Assembly (NCBI RefSeq): GCF_017301635.1
Contig: NZ_CP071091.1
Span: 4,600,001-4,664,000, forward strand
Length of the DNA stretch: 64,000 bases
From: Myxococcus landrumus
GTDB lineage: Bacteria; Myxococcota; Myxococcia; Myxococcales; Myxococcaceae
Reading direction: 5' to 3'
Below are positions 26,248-34,647 of this stretch, piece after piece. Made by a program: the position numbers and the translations under genes. The stretch's first letter is position 1, and each line of letters begins with the position of its first letter. Under the pieces are notes generated by a model. That model searched no databases, was not told the DNA's origin, and worked only from the letters and a program-made list of their open reading frames with translations.

Positions 26248-28182
26248 CTAGGGCAGCCTGGTGATGCGATTGAGCGCGGGGGCGGGCAACGGGCTCGCCT
26301 GGCTGCTGTGGGCCTTCAGGTATTCCTCCAGCGCGTCGCTGTCCAAGGCGCCCCCCAGCCGGTTCTTCCCCTCGGTGAACACCGGGAAGCCATCACTCCC
26401 AGCCGCGAGGTAGCTGTTCGCGGTGACGCGGTACTCCGCCGTCAGGCTCACTGGCACGCCGTTGAACTTGATGGACGCCGGGTCGACACGGCTTCCGACG
26501 GGCGCCGCCGCGCTGAACGAATAGGTGAAGCCCGCCGACGGAAGCAGCATGAGCGTGGCTCCCGACGACCGCCACTGCAGCTCCAGCAGTTGGTCGATTT
26601 GCGCACCCGTCAGCGTCATGGTGACCAGGCTGTTGCCGAACGGCTGCGTGGTGAAGGCCTCGCCGTAGGTGACCTCGCCCTGGGCGATGTCCGCGCGCAC
26701 GCCGCCCGGGTTCATGAAGGCCACCTGCGCCCCACCCATGTTCGCGGGCTTCGTCGCCTCCAGCTGCGAGTCCGCGATGACGAAGCCCAGCGTGGACTGG
26801 CCCGCGGAGTCCGTCTGTGACCGGAGCGTCTGCGCCACCCAGCCGATGACCCGGTTGGCCCTCGGCGTGACGAGGTCCTGGTACTTCGTCACCAAATCCT
26901 TCACCGCGCCGACCTCCTGCACGTCGCGAGTGACGATGACGTTGTTCGCTCGCGCCTCCACGACGTCGCCCGTCGCCTTGCTCAACGTCAGGTCGATGTC
27001 CGTGACGAGCTGCCCCATCGACGAGGCGCTCGTGACGATCTTGCCATCGATGACGCAGTTGTAGGCCTGATGCGTGTGGCCGCTGACGACGACGTCCACC
27101 GCGTCATCGAGGCCCTTGGTCAGGCCCACGATGGCACCTGCGATGATGCCGCCCGCCCCCTCGCCCTTGCATTCGTTCACCAGCGAGCCCCAGGCCGGAA
27201 TTCCGCCCTGATGCACCACCACGACGATGGCTTCGATGCCCTGCTGCCGCAGCTCCGGCACCAGCGCGTTCACCGTCTGCACTTCGTCCTTGAAGGTAAG
27301 CCCCGCCACGCCCGTGGAGATGACGCTCTCCGGCGTGTTCTCCAACGTCATGCCGATGAAGGCCACCTTCACGCCGTCGAACTCGCGCACGTCGTAGCGG
27401 GGGAACAGCGTGCGGTCCACGCCCGTGGCCACGTTGGCCGCCAGGAACTTGAACTTCGCGCCCGGGAAGCCATCCCCGTCCAGGCAGCCATCCACCGGGT
27501 GGCAGCCGCCCGACTGCATGCGCAACAGCTCCGCGCTGCCCTCGTCGAACTCGTGGTTGCCCACCGCGACCAGGTCCAGGCCGATCATGTTCATCGCCTC
27601 GATGGTGGGCTCGTCGTGGAAGAGCGCCGACAGCAGCGGCGAGGCGCCGATGAGGTCTCCCGCCGCCACCACCACCGTGTTCGGATTGGTGGCCCGCAGG
27701 GCCGCGATGTGCCGGGCGAAGTACGTCACGCCGCCCGCGCTCACCCTCACCGCCCCACCGTCGGGGTTCACGCCCGTCAGAATCTGGCCCGAGGGGGCCT
27801 CGAGCTGTCCGTGGAAGTCATTGAACGCCAGCACCTGCACGCTCACCGTGGTGGGACCCGAGTCGGGAGTCCCCGAGTCGGGCCTCCCCGCGTCGGGCGT
27901 CCCCGAGTCGGGCCTCCCCGAGTCGGGCGCCCCCGAGTCGGGCGTCCCCGCGTCCGTGCCCGAATCCGAGGACGGCACCTGGACGGGATGCAGCTCACAG
28001 CGCTTGTGGTCGCAGACCCACTCCGTGTTCGAAGCCGGCGGTCCCTGGTCTTCACGGCAGTCGGCGGCGTCCTGGCACTCGTCACCTCCGCAGCCGACAT
28101 GGGTGAAGAGGAACATGCCGGTGACGAACGCTCCGGCGAGCAGGAAGACGCTGGGTGACGAGCGCGGTGTGGCTTGTGGCAT
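26248..28182 (-). CDS. Secreted bifunctional metallophosphatase / 5'-nucleotidase, probable lipoprotein
   Basis: A 644-residue protein. It has an N-terminal hydrophobic segment ending THVGCGG, which may be a relaxed lipobox, then a Cys-rich stretch, then a linker of PDSG-type repeats (residues about 75-115). The metallophosphoesterase domain follows with FNDFHGQ, GDLIGASP, GNHEFDEG and GHTHQAYN, the usual two-metal ligands. The C-terminal 5'-nucleotidase domain has the NPGGVRADI motif and a later YLAAGSDGF segment. Such enzymes hydrolyse nucleoside phosphates or UDP-sugars outside the inner membrane. The linker probably spaces the enzyme from the membrane. Confidence 0.88.
   Translation of the reverse strand: MPQATPRSSPSVFLLAGAFVTGMFLFTHVGCGGDECQDAADCREDQGPPASNTEWVCDHKRCELHPVQVPSSDSGTDAGTPDSGAPDSGRPDSGTPDAGRPDSGTPDSGPTTVSVQVLAFNDFHGQLEAPSGQILTGVNPDGGAVRVSAGGVTYFARHIAALRATNPNTVVVAAGDLIGASPLLSALFHDEPTIEAMNMIGLDLVAVGNHEFDEGSAELLRMQSGGCHPVDGCLDGDGFPGAKFKFLAANVATGVDRTLFPRYDVREFDGVKVAFIGMTLENTPESVISTGVAGLTFKDEVQTVNALVPELRQQGIEAIVVVVHQGGIPAWGSLVNECKGEGAGGIIAGAIVGLTKGLDDAVDVVVSGHTHQAYNCVIDGKIVTSASSMGQLVTDIDLTLSKATGDVVEARANNVIVTRDVQEVGAVKDLVTKYQDLVTPRANRVIGWVAQTLRSQTDSAGQSTLGFVIADSQLEATKPANMGGAQVAFMNPGGVRADIAQGEVTYGEAFTTQPFGNSLVTMTLTGAQIDQLLELQWRSSGATLMLLPSAGFTYSFSAAAPVGSRVDPASIKFNGVPVSLTAEYRVTANSYLAAGSDGFPVFTEGKNRLGGALDSDALEEYLKAHSSQASPLPAPALNRITRLP
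27853..27965 (-). repeat. Tandem PDSG linker repeat
   Basis: Short direct repeats of 12-15 bases encode PDSGT, PDSGA and PDSGR units in the 5'-nucleotidase linker. This kind of low-complexity spacer is common in myxobacterial lipoproteins and can change length by slippage. Confidence 0.8.
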
Positions 28183-28480
28183 CGACGGAACTCCAACGAA
28201 CAGGGACGAGAAACCTACTCTGGTTCAGGGACGACGCGCGACTTCATGGCGGCGCGGTGAAGCTCGCGCCCCGGCTCTGTCTCGACACGGGCCTACAACG
28301 GTCGCCCGTACTCATGGTGCGGATGAAGTCCCTTGTCGCAGCAGCTCGCATGATATTGCGCGGTCGAACATCCACGGCTTGCTCAGCCGGTGGATTGAGA
28401 CACTGTATCAACATCCCGAGGCGCGCGCCGTGAAGGGCACCTTTCCGCCCCCGCGCGCCGCCCTGAAGGCCGGCCTCCGT

Positions 28481-28547
28481 GCATCTGGTAGCGTGCGCGC
28501 ATGCCTCAGCGTCCAGCCCCCGCGCCATCGTTCTGGGCCCTCCAATG
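28481..28547 (+). pseudogene. 5' end fragment of the LytS-type histidine kinase gene
   Basis: About 67 bases match the intact gene at about 32799-32866: the upstream leader, the start codon and the first residues MPQRPAPAPSFW. The match breaks off after CCTCCAAT. It is a second remnant, separate from the internal fragment at 26084. Confidence 0.8.
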
Positions 28548-28549
28548 GA

Positions 28550-28751
28550 GACGACCTTCAAGAAGCGCGGGTCTTCGATCCTCTTGAGCGCGGAGAAGCG
28601 CGGGATGTGAGCCCAGCGCAGCCAGGCTCGAGTCGTAGAGAATCAGCGCCAGGGCCGTATTGAGCCGCGCTGGGTTGCGCGAGTGGACGAGATGATCAAG
28701 CTGGGGGAAATGGAGGTCGCCGGGCGAATGCCTCTTGAAGGTCGCATCCAT
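28550..28751 (-). pseudogene. Possible transposase remnant (IS4-like C-terminus)
   Basis: A short minus-strand reading frame, with segments such as ATFKRHSPGDLHFPQLDHL and NTALALILYDSSLAAL, resembles the end of IS4-type DDE transposases (a FK..LxLDxLP-like block followed by a helix). It is too short to be functional and no ends were found. The assignment rests on a weak pattern match. Confidence 0.25.
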
Positions 28752-29087
28752 CCGCCATCGAAGACACTCGCGTGCACAAGGGACTGCTCGGCCGCATCAC
28801 CGGGAAGTCTCGCCGCTCCGACCGGACCCAAGAGCTCGACGCGGCCTGATTCAACCCCGCCGCAACACTGCCAGCCGGCAAGAGTCGCGCTCGCGTGATC
28901 GCGCTGCCGGCCGTCTCTCTTCCTGCGATTCTGACTCACGCGATCATAACGCCGCGCCTTTTCAAGATCGTCTCCAGCTCCAGAGCTCCGCCTGAACTGC
29001 CCTCACGAATGTGACCAAGCCGTACCAATACAACGGTGGAAATCACTACGAAGCGCCGTTCTGAGCGGCACGACCGAACGAGCGGCC

Positions 29088-29105
29088 CCGAAGATTCCGC
29101 TTCGG
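29088..29105 (-). terminator. Small hairpin downstream of the alpha/beta hydrolase gene
   Basis: Six-base arms CCGAAG and CTTCGG with a six-base loop, 38 bases beyond the stop of the minus-strand hydrolase gene. No T-tract is present. Confidence 0.3.
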
Positions 29106-29142
29106 AGTCGCGCGTCTCCACTCTGCGATACAACGAGGCAAC

Positions 29143-30075
29143 CTACTTGGACTCGGGCGTGGGAACAGGTGCGTCGAAGAACTCGCTGACCATCGACAGC
29201 AGCCAGTCCACGCGGCCCACCAGCGTCACGTGGGTCGTGCCAGGGAACACGGCGAGCCGGGCCCGAGGCAGGCCGTGGACGTCGCCCGCCACACCCCCGC
29301 CCAGCAGGCGGAACATCTCCACCGTGTGCTCCGGGCGGGTGATGTCCGCATCACCAATCATCAGCAGGGACGGGGCCTGTATCCCTCGGACCTCCTCCGC
29401 GGGCCAGCCCACGAACGTGGTGTCCAACTGCTTCACCTTCTCGATGAGCGCGGCCCAGTTCTCTGGCTGGGGAGCCACCCGGGCGTACTCCTTCTGGAAG
29501 GGAGAGCCCGCCAGGTGCTCCGGCTTGAGTTGCTTCCAAATCTCGATGAGCTCGGGGTAGGTGCCATCCATCCGATAACTGGCGCCCCCCGCGAACACGA
29601 ACGTGCGCACGAGCCGCGGGTGACGAATCGCCAGTTGCAAGGCGATGCTTCCGCCCATGCTGTAGCCCAGGAAGTCCGCGTTCTTGACCCCCAACAGCCC
29701 CAACAGCCCGGCCGTGTCCTCGGCCATCTGCTCGTAGCTCAGGGGGCGATTCGTGTCGGCTGTATGCCCATGGCCCTGCTGCTCGATGGCGATGACCTGT
29801 CGTGTCTTGGCCAGTTCGGGCAAGAGCTTGCCGAAGTCCAACTCCAACGTGGACAGGGCGCCATGAAGCAACACCACCGGCCGACCCTTTCCGTGGACCT
29901 CGTAATACATCCGGAGGCCGTTCACCGTCGCATAGCGCCCCTGGCTCTTCTTGGGAGCGCTCTTCCCTGAGACGGGGCCCTGCTCGGCGCGCGCCGAGGG
30001 GGCCAGGGCCAAGGCCAGGAGGGTGACGGCGATGGTCGCCAGCACGCTCAATGACTTCTTCGTGGTTGATTTCAT
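29143..30075 (-). CDS. Secreted alpha/beta hydrolase
   Basis: A 310-residue protein from the ATG at 30075, chosen because a clear signal peptide (KKSLSVLATIAVTLLALAL...SARA) follows; the longer frame upstream runs through the intergenic region. The hydrolase fold shows HG in VVLLHGAL near 70, the elbow GYSMGGS near 142, Asp in IGDADITR near 235 and His in PGTTHVTL near 275. Fold and size fit the haloalkane dehalogenase/esterase group of exported hydrolases; the substrate is unknown. It lies 34 bases after a VOC gene on the same strand and may share its transcript. Confidence 0.82.
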   Translation of the reverse strand: MKSTTKKSLSVLATIAVTLLALALAPSARAEQGPVSGKSAPKKSQGRYATVNGLRMYYEVHGKGRPVVLLHGALSTLELDFGKLLPELAKTRQVIAIEQQGHGHTADTNRPLSYEQMAEDTAGLLGLLGVKNADFLGYSMGGSIALQLAIRHPRLVRTFVFAGGASYRMDGTYPELIEIWKQLKPEHLAGSPFQKEYARVAPQPENWAALIEKVKQLDTTFVGWPAEEVRGIQAPSLLMIGDADITRPEHTVEMFRLLGGGVAGDVHGLPRARLAVFPGTTHVTLVGRVDWLLSMVSEFFDAPVPTPESK

Positions 30076-30109
30076 GAATTCTTTCGTTGGCGTGAAAATG
30101 CACCTCTGT

Positions 30110-30523
30110 CTACTGGATGCTCTCAGGAGACATCCAGAGGACGCTCCAGTGATGGCCATCCACGTCGAGGAAACCCCACTGATACATGAAGCCGTGGTCC
30201 TGAGGCGCGTTGATGCTCTGTCCACCATTCGCGATGGCCTTCTTCACCATCTCGTCGACCTCGGCCTTGCTCTCGCAGGACAGAGCGCACATGGATTCGA
30301 TGTACTTCGTCGTGTCGACCAGGGTGCGAGAGGTGGCCGTCTTGAAGAAGCCCTCCGAGAGGAGCATCACGAAGGCATCCACCCCGACCAACATGCAGGC
30401 GGTGTTCTCACCCGAAAACTTCTCGTTGAACTCGAATCCGAGCTTGGAGAAAAAGCTCCTGGACTGCTTCACATCGCGAACGGCGAGGTTGACGAAGAGC
30501 TTCCGAGCCTTGCTGTTTGTCAT
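30110..30523 (-). CDS. VOC family protein (glyoxalase/bleomycin-resistance-like)
   Basis: A 137-residue protein starting MTNSKARKLFVNLAVRDV, chosen over an upstream start that would add 26 unrelated residues. It has the VOC pattern of paired beta-alpha-beta-beta-beta units: SRSFFSKLGFEFNEKF, then VDAFVMLLSE, and GFLDVDGHHWSVLWM at the end, which matches the lactoylglutathione-lyase-like group with a metal-type Glu/His ending. It is divergent from an AraC-type regulator 200 bases away and is probably controlled by it. Confidence 0.8.
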   Translation of the reverse strand: MTNSKARKLFVNLAVRDVKQSRSFFSKLGFEFNEKFSGENTACMLVGVDAFVMLLSEGFFKTATSRTLVDTTKYIESMCALSCESKAEVDEMVKKAIANGGQSINAPQDHGFMYQWGFLDVDGHHWSVLWMSPESIQ

Positions 30524-30723
30524 GATGAGGCATTCTCCGTGTATTATCTTGCTGCTCGATGAACCGGTTGGAGTGTCAAAACTCATCAACCGTGGGATCA
30601 CCTCTATTGCGACGGCCCTCCCCTCGTCTTGTACAGAACCATTGAGTTCATTCCGCGCGCGGAGCGTTGAGAGGATTCTCCTTCTTCTTCCAGAGGTTTC
30701 TGAGTGTTCAGAGTAAGGGGTGA

Positions 30724-31611
30724 GTGAGAGAGGTGCTTCGACCGTCCGCGCTGGTCATGAGGGGGGCCCTGGGCTACGTCGGGTGTGTCATGTGTCCCAG
30801 CGTGTTCATCCCCAACGAACGCACGGCTCCCTTCGCGCCGTCTGCCCGGAGATTCCCACCCAACGGGCGGCTCACGCCCTTTGTGAGCTCCATCATCGTG
30901 GCGGAGGGCGGCCCGGAGATGACGCGCACCCTGCTCCCCCTCTCCGGCATCGTGCTGGGCATCGGCTACAGGGGCTCCGCGACACAAGTCGAAGAGACCT
31001 CCGAGCGACTGCTCCCGAATGTGCTCATCCAAGGAATGGGCTCCATCGCGCGCCGGATACGCGGCTCGGCCAACGGGGGGAGCGTCCTGGTGACGTTCAC
31101 GGAAGTCGGAGCCGCGCAGTTCTTCAAGGAGCCCCTGCACGAGCTCTTCAACTCCATCCAGGCCCTGGACGACCTGGTGCCGCGCGCGGAGGTGGAGCGC
31201 CTCTCATCCCGCCTCTCGGAGGCGGTGACGCTCGAGGAGCGAGCGCTGCTCGTGGAGCGGTTCCTGTCCGCCCGGTTGAGCGCCAAGGAGCCCGATCCGA
31301 TTGTCGCGGCGGCGGTGCGGGCCCTTCGCGTGGCCAACGGCTCGCCTCGGATAGGAGAGCTCGCCAGGTCACTCCACATCAGTCAGGACGCACTCGAGAA
31401 GCGCTTCCGCCGCATCGTCGGCACGACGCCCAAGCACTTCGCGTCCATCCTCCGGCTGCGCCAGGTGATCGACGCCTACCGCCCAGGTGCCCGCCTGTCG
31501 CACCTGGCCCTTGACGCGGGCTACTTCGACCAATCTCACTTCCACCGTGAGTTCCGGGACGTCACGGGCGCCGCGCCCAAGCGGTTCCTCGAGTCGGAAG
31601 ACTATTTCTGA
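30724..31611 (+). CDS. AraC family transcriptional regulator
   Basis: Up to 295 residues. The GTG at 30724 has AAGGGG four bases before it; ATGs at 30757 and 30790 are alternatives. The N-terminal half resembles the DUF6597-type ligand domain that starts FPPNGRLTPFVSSIIVAEG. The C-terminal AraC domain (about 195-290) contains two helix-turn-helix units: IGELARSLHISQDALEKRF, and LSHLALDAGYFDQSHFHREF, which closely matches the family signature. It likely senses a small molecule and regulates the divergent VOC/hydrolase pair. Confidence 0.82.
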   Translation: MREVLRPSALVMRGALGYVGCVMCPSVFIPNERTAPFAPSARRFPPNGRLTPFVSSIIVAEGGPEMTRTLLPLSGIVLGIGYRGSATQVEETSERLLPNVLIQGMGSIARRIRGSANGGSVLVTFTEVGAAQFFKEPLHELFNSIQALDDLVPRAEVERLSSRLSEAVTLEERALLVERFLSARLSAKEPDPIVAAAVRALRVANGSPRIGELARSLHISQDALEKRFRRIVGTTPKHFASILRLRQVIDAYRPGARLSHLALDAGYFDQSHFHREFRDVTGAAPKRFLESEDYF

Positions 31612-31810
31612 CGGTGGGGGCGAGCCGTCTCGCACGCACCTGCCGACGAAGAATGTCCGTTGAACCTCCAGGAAGGTTCGCCGCGCCTCGTGCGTAGAGA
31701 CGCCGCGCTCTCGACGAAGGTGTTGCGCGGATGCGTCAGCGGTCCTCCGCCCCGGGCTCTGGGAGCAGCCCATTTCCGTGGCTCTCCCGCACTTCGTGCG
31801 GACCGTAGGT

Positions 31811-32257
31811 TCAGACGGTGAGCAGCACTCGACGACGCAGTAGGTCGAAGTTGGCGCGGCCATACATCTGACGCTTGAGAAGCTTGAGCTTGGTGATTTG
31901 GCCCTCGGCCTGGGCGTTGCTCCAGGGCGAGGTCAGCGCTGCCCGAACGGCATCGCCGTCTTGTTCGAGGCCCTCCGCAAACGTTTCCACCGCGCGCACC
32001 CCACACGCACGCGCCTCACCCAACCACGCGTTGAAGCGCCTACATGACCGCGTTGACCTTGCGCGGCGAGGCCAGACGGTCCGTCGCACCTGGAGCCAAC
32101 GGTGGACCTGTCGCGAGGTGCCACGAAAGCCTTGGGCGCGAATCTCCCGCCAGAGTTCGCATGCGTTTTCACACCCTGCGACATGTCGCCGCGTCAGGTC
32201 CTCCAGATATGGGTCGAGGATGCTTGGTGGAGACGACCTTCGAGGAGTGCGAGACAT
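31811..32257 (-). pseudogene. ISL3-family transposase remnant
   Basis: A 148-codon minus-strand frame. Its first part (SILDPYLEDLTRRHVAGC, then LWREIRAQGF) matches the helix-turn-helix middle of ISL3 transposases. Its last part (SPWSNAQAEGQITKLKLLKR then QMYGRA and LLRRRVL) matches their C-terminus with the catalytic Glu. The roughly 100 residues normally between these parts are missing, and the N-terminal third is absent. No inverted repeats or target duplications were found. Confidence 0.75.
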
Positions 32258-32690
32258 TCGCGCAGCTCGACGGCCTCGTAGACGAGAACATCGACAACAC
32301 CTTCGAAGTGACGTTCGACCCAGGGGACGTCAGCGTCACCGGAAACGACAATCCCATCAGGGTCCAGCTCGCCCGACACCCAGTGGACCTCGCCAACTCA
32401 GACCACGCACCGCGGGTGGGCTCCTTCTACGTGCCCGACGGCGTGGAGCGCGTCCGAGTGACGCTCCAAATTCAAGGCATCGGTGAATACACCTAGGGCG
32501 AGGAGGTGGGCACTATCGACGCGCATGTCGCTCCGATGCACTTCAATGCCCCCGTCCGAGAGCTCGCACTGCGGGGCCGTGCCGTGGTGCAACGGGACGT
32601 AGCACGCTCCTTCGTTGTCACGGACGAGCATCGCTTGCTCCTGCCGAATGGAGTCGTCAACTACGGACCCTCGAATGACAGCGCCGCGGC
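32212..32690 (+). pseudogene. Amber-interrupted fragment of an unknown gene
   Basis: One reading frame runs from about 32212 to 32690 and looks coding: acidic start LVETTFEECETFAQLDGL, then VRVTLQIQGIGEYT. A single TAG at 32494-32496 interrupts it; after the stop the same frame goes on (GEEVGTIDAHVAPMHFNAPV, then RSFVVTDEHRLLLPNG). The 5' end is fused to the transposase remnant and the 3' end to an aminotransferase fragment. I do not recognise the family. Confidence 0.5.
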
Positions 32691-32792
32691 ACCCCATCCG
32701 CGCGGATGTCTCGGTGGTGTGCCTGATGTTCGGCACGGTGGAGGAGATGCGCACGGTCGCGCCCGTCCTGCATGGCGCCCTGGAGTCCTGAC
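32690..32792 (+). pseudogene. 3' end fragment of an aminotransferase gene
   Basis: About 100 bases match the end of the intact aminotransferase gene (about 25985-26083), including the stretch for GTVEEMRT and its stop. The fragment sits 25 bases before the intact histidine kinase gene, so the order aminotransferase then kinase existed here too. Confidence 0.75.
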
Positions 32793-32817
32793 CCGGGGCA
32801 TCTGGTAGCTTGCGCGC

Positions 32818-33906
32818 ATGCCTCAACGTCCAGCCCCCGCGCCATCATTCTGGACCCTCCAATTCGGGGGATGGGGCCTCTACGCCCTCCTGCTCATCAT
32901 CACCTTCCTTCCCATGCACGTGGGCGAAGGCAAGGCGCTGCCCCTGGTGATGGCCAAGGGCATCCGCGCGGTGTTCGGCCTGGGCCTCACCAGCGTGATG
33001 CGGCTGGGGTATCAGCGGCTGTTTCCCGGCACGTTCCGGCGACAGGCCCTGTGGGCCCTGGCCACCAGCGCCGTGGTGGGCATGGCCTGGGTGCTCCTCG
33101 CCGAGGCGTGGGCGACCTGGCTGTATCCCACGTACCACTGGCAGACCAACCGCATGCAGCTCCCCAGGAACGCGCTCGACTACGCCGTGACACTCCTGGG
33201 CTGGAGCGGGCTGTACTTCGGCATCAAGCACGCCCGGGCATGGCAGGGCGAACGGGAGCGGGCGCTCAGGGCGGACACGCTCGCGCAGGAGGCGCGGCTC
33301 GCCTCGCTGCGGCACCAGATGCATCCGCACTTCCTCTTCAACGCGCTCACCTCCGTGCGAGCCCTCATTGGCGAAGACCCGGTCCGCGCCCGGCGCATGG
33401 TGACGGAGATGGCGGACTTCCTGCGCTTCTCGCTCCAAAAGGGGGACTTTCCCCACGTCCCACTGGAGGAAGAGCTCTCCATGGTGCGCAGCTACCTGAG
33501 CATCGAGTCGGTGCGCTTCGAGGAGAAGCTGGACGTGAGCCTGTCGGTGATGCCGGGCACGGAGCGGCTCACCGTGCCCGCCTTCCTCGTCCAGCCGCTG
33601 GTGGACAACGCGGTGAAGCACGGCCTGGCGTCGGGGCTCCTGCCGGTGCGGGTGCGCATCCAGGTGACGCGGGAGCAGGACCTGCTGCGCATCCGGGTGG
33701 ACAACACCGGCAAGTGGGCGCCCCCCTCGCGCGAGCCAGGCCCTCAAGGCACGGGCACCGGCCTGCGCAACGTGCGCGAGCGCCTGGCCCAGCTCTTCGC
33801 GGAGCGCGCGAAGCTGGAGTCCTCGGAGTCCGACGGCTGGGTGCACACGGTGGTCGAGCTCCCCGCCATGGAATGGACGCCCGTCCTCGCCACGGAGGCC
33901 GCATGA
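32818..33906 (+). CDS. LytS-type sensor histidine kinase
   Basis: A 362-residue membrane kinase. Four hydrophobic helices lie in residues 15-140, followed by a HisKA_7TM/His_kinase region with the phosphoacceptor His in QMHPHFLFNALTSV near 168. A HATPase domain contains the N-box VDNAVKHGL near 262 and the G-box GTGTGLRNVRERL near 315. It phosphorylates the LytTR regulator encoded directly downstream; the genes overlap by ATGA. Sensors of this class respond to peptides or cell-envelope cues; no ligand can be named. Two decayed copies of parts of this gene lie at 26084 and 28481. Confidence 0.9.
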   Translation: MPQRPAPAPSFWTLQFGGWGLYALLLIITFLPMHVGEGKALPLVMAKGIRAVFGLGLTSVMRLGYQRLFPGTFRRQALWALATSAVVGMAWVLLAEAWATWLYPTYHWQTNRMQLPRNALDYAVTLLGWSGLYFGIKHARAWQGERERALRADTLAQEARLASLRHQMHPHFLFNALTSVRALIGEDPVRARRMVTEMADFLRFSLQKGDFPHVPLEEELSMVRSYLSIESVRFEEKLDVSLSVMPGTERLTVPAFLVQPLVDNAVKHGLASGLLPVRVRIQVTREQDLLRIRVDNTGKWAPPSREPGPQGTGTGLRNVRERLAQLFAERAKLESSESDGWVHTVVELPAMEWTPVLATEAA

Positions 33907-34646
33907 GCGCTCCGCTGCGCGCCCTGCTGGTGGATGACGAGCGACTGGCCCGTTCCGAGCTGCGCGAGCTGCTGTCGCCCTTCCCTCACGTGAAGGTGGT
34001 GGGCGAGGCCGACAGCGTGGCGTCCGCGCTCGCGCGCATCGAGGAGCTCAAGCCCGAGCTCCTCTTCCTCGACGTGCAGATGCCAGGTGAAGGCGGGTTC
34101 GACCTGCTCGCCCGGCTCCCCGAGCACCCGTTCGAGGTCATCTTCGTGACGGCCTACGACGCACATGCCCTGCGCGCGTTCGAGGTCAACGCGCTCGATT
34201 ACCTCCTCAAGCCCGTGCACCCCGACCGGCTCGCGAGGACGTTGGCCCGGCTCGCGGAGAAGGAGTCTGGCAAGGCCGCACCCGTGCAGGCCCCAAGTCG
34301 CCACAAGCTGGCGGAGAGCGACCTGCTGTTCCTCGAGGACGGCGCGAAGTCGCGCTTCGTGCGGGTGGACCACATCGTGTGCCTGCGAGGCGCGGGCGAC
34401 TACGTGGAGCTCGTCACCTCGGAGGGCCGGCGCAGCCTGTCACCGCGCCCCCTGAAGGACTGGGAGCAGCGGCTTCCGGAGCGGACCTTCGCGCGCCTGC
34501 ACCGCTCCGCGCTGGTCAACCTGTCCTTCGTCGAGCGCGTGGACAAGGGCCTGGGCGGAGGCGGCGAGGTCTTCGTGCGGGGCCTGGAGGAGCCGCTCCC
34601 CCTGAGTCGAAGCCACGCGGCGGCGCTGCGCGAGCGGTTCGGCTAG
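33903..34646 (+). CDS. LytTR-type response regulator
   Basis: A 247-residue protein. The receiver domain (residues 5-118) has the acidic pair LLVDDERLAR, the phosphorylated Asp in LLFLDVQMPG near 58, the Thr/Ser switch in FVTAYD and the Lys in YLLKPVHP. The LytTR DNA-binding domain (about 145-245) contains FLEDGAKSRFVRVDHIVCL and LHRSALVNLSFVERV, both typical. It is the partner of the kinase before it. The stop is one base away from the end of the convergent hydrolase gene. Confidence 0.92.
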   Translation: MSAPLRALLVDDERLARSELRELLSPFPHVKVVGEADSVASALARIEELKPELLFLDVQMPGEGGFDLLARLPEHPFEVIFVTAYDAHALRAFEVNALDYLLKPVHPDRLARTLARLAEKESGKAAPVQAPSRHKLAESDLLFLEDGAKSRFVRVDHIVCLRGAGDYVELVTSEGRRSLSPRPLKDWEQRLPERTFARLHRSALVNLSFVERVDKGLGGGGEVFVRGLEEPLPLSRSHAAALRERFG

Positions 34647-34647
34647 C

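Larger units (their letters stand above)
28183..29142. other. Gene-poor region with decayed fragments
   Basis: A 960-base stretch without an intact gene. It contains the 5' end of a histidine kinase copy (28481-28547), a possible transposase scrap (28550-28751) and a small hairpin near 29088. I see nothing else with coding character. Confidence 0.5.

Noticed and set aside
27070..28158. Open frame antisense to the 5'-nucleotidase gene with repetitive sequence
   Set aside because: The repeats are the reverse of the PDSG linker; the sense strand has clear catalytic motifs.
28311..28420. Possible second transposase scrap
   Set aside because: Short translated pieces were seen in several frames, but none had a convincing family motif.
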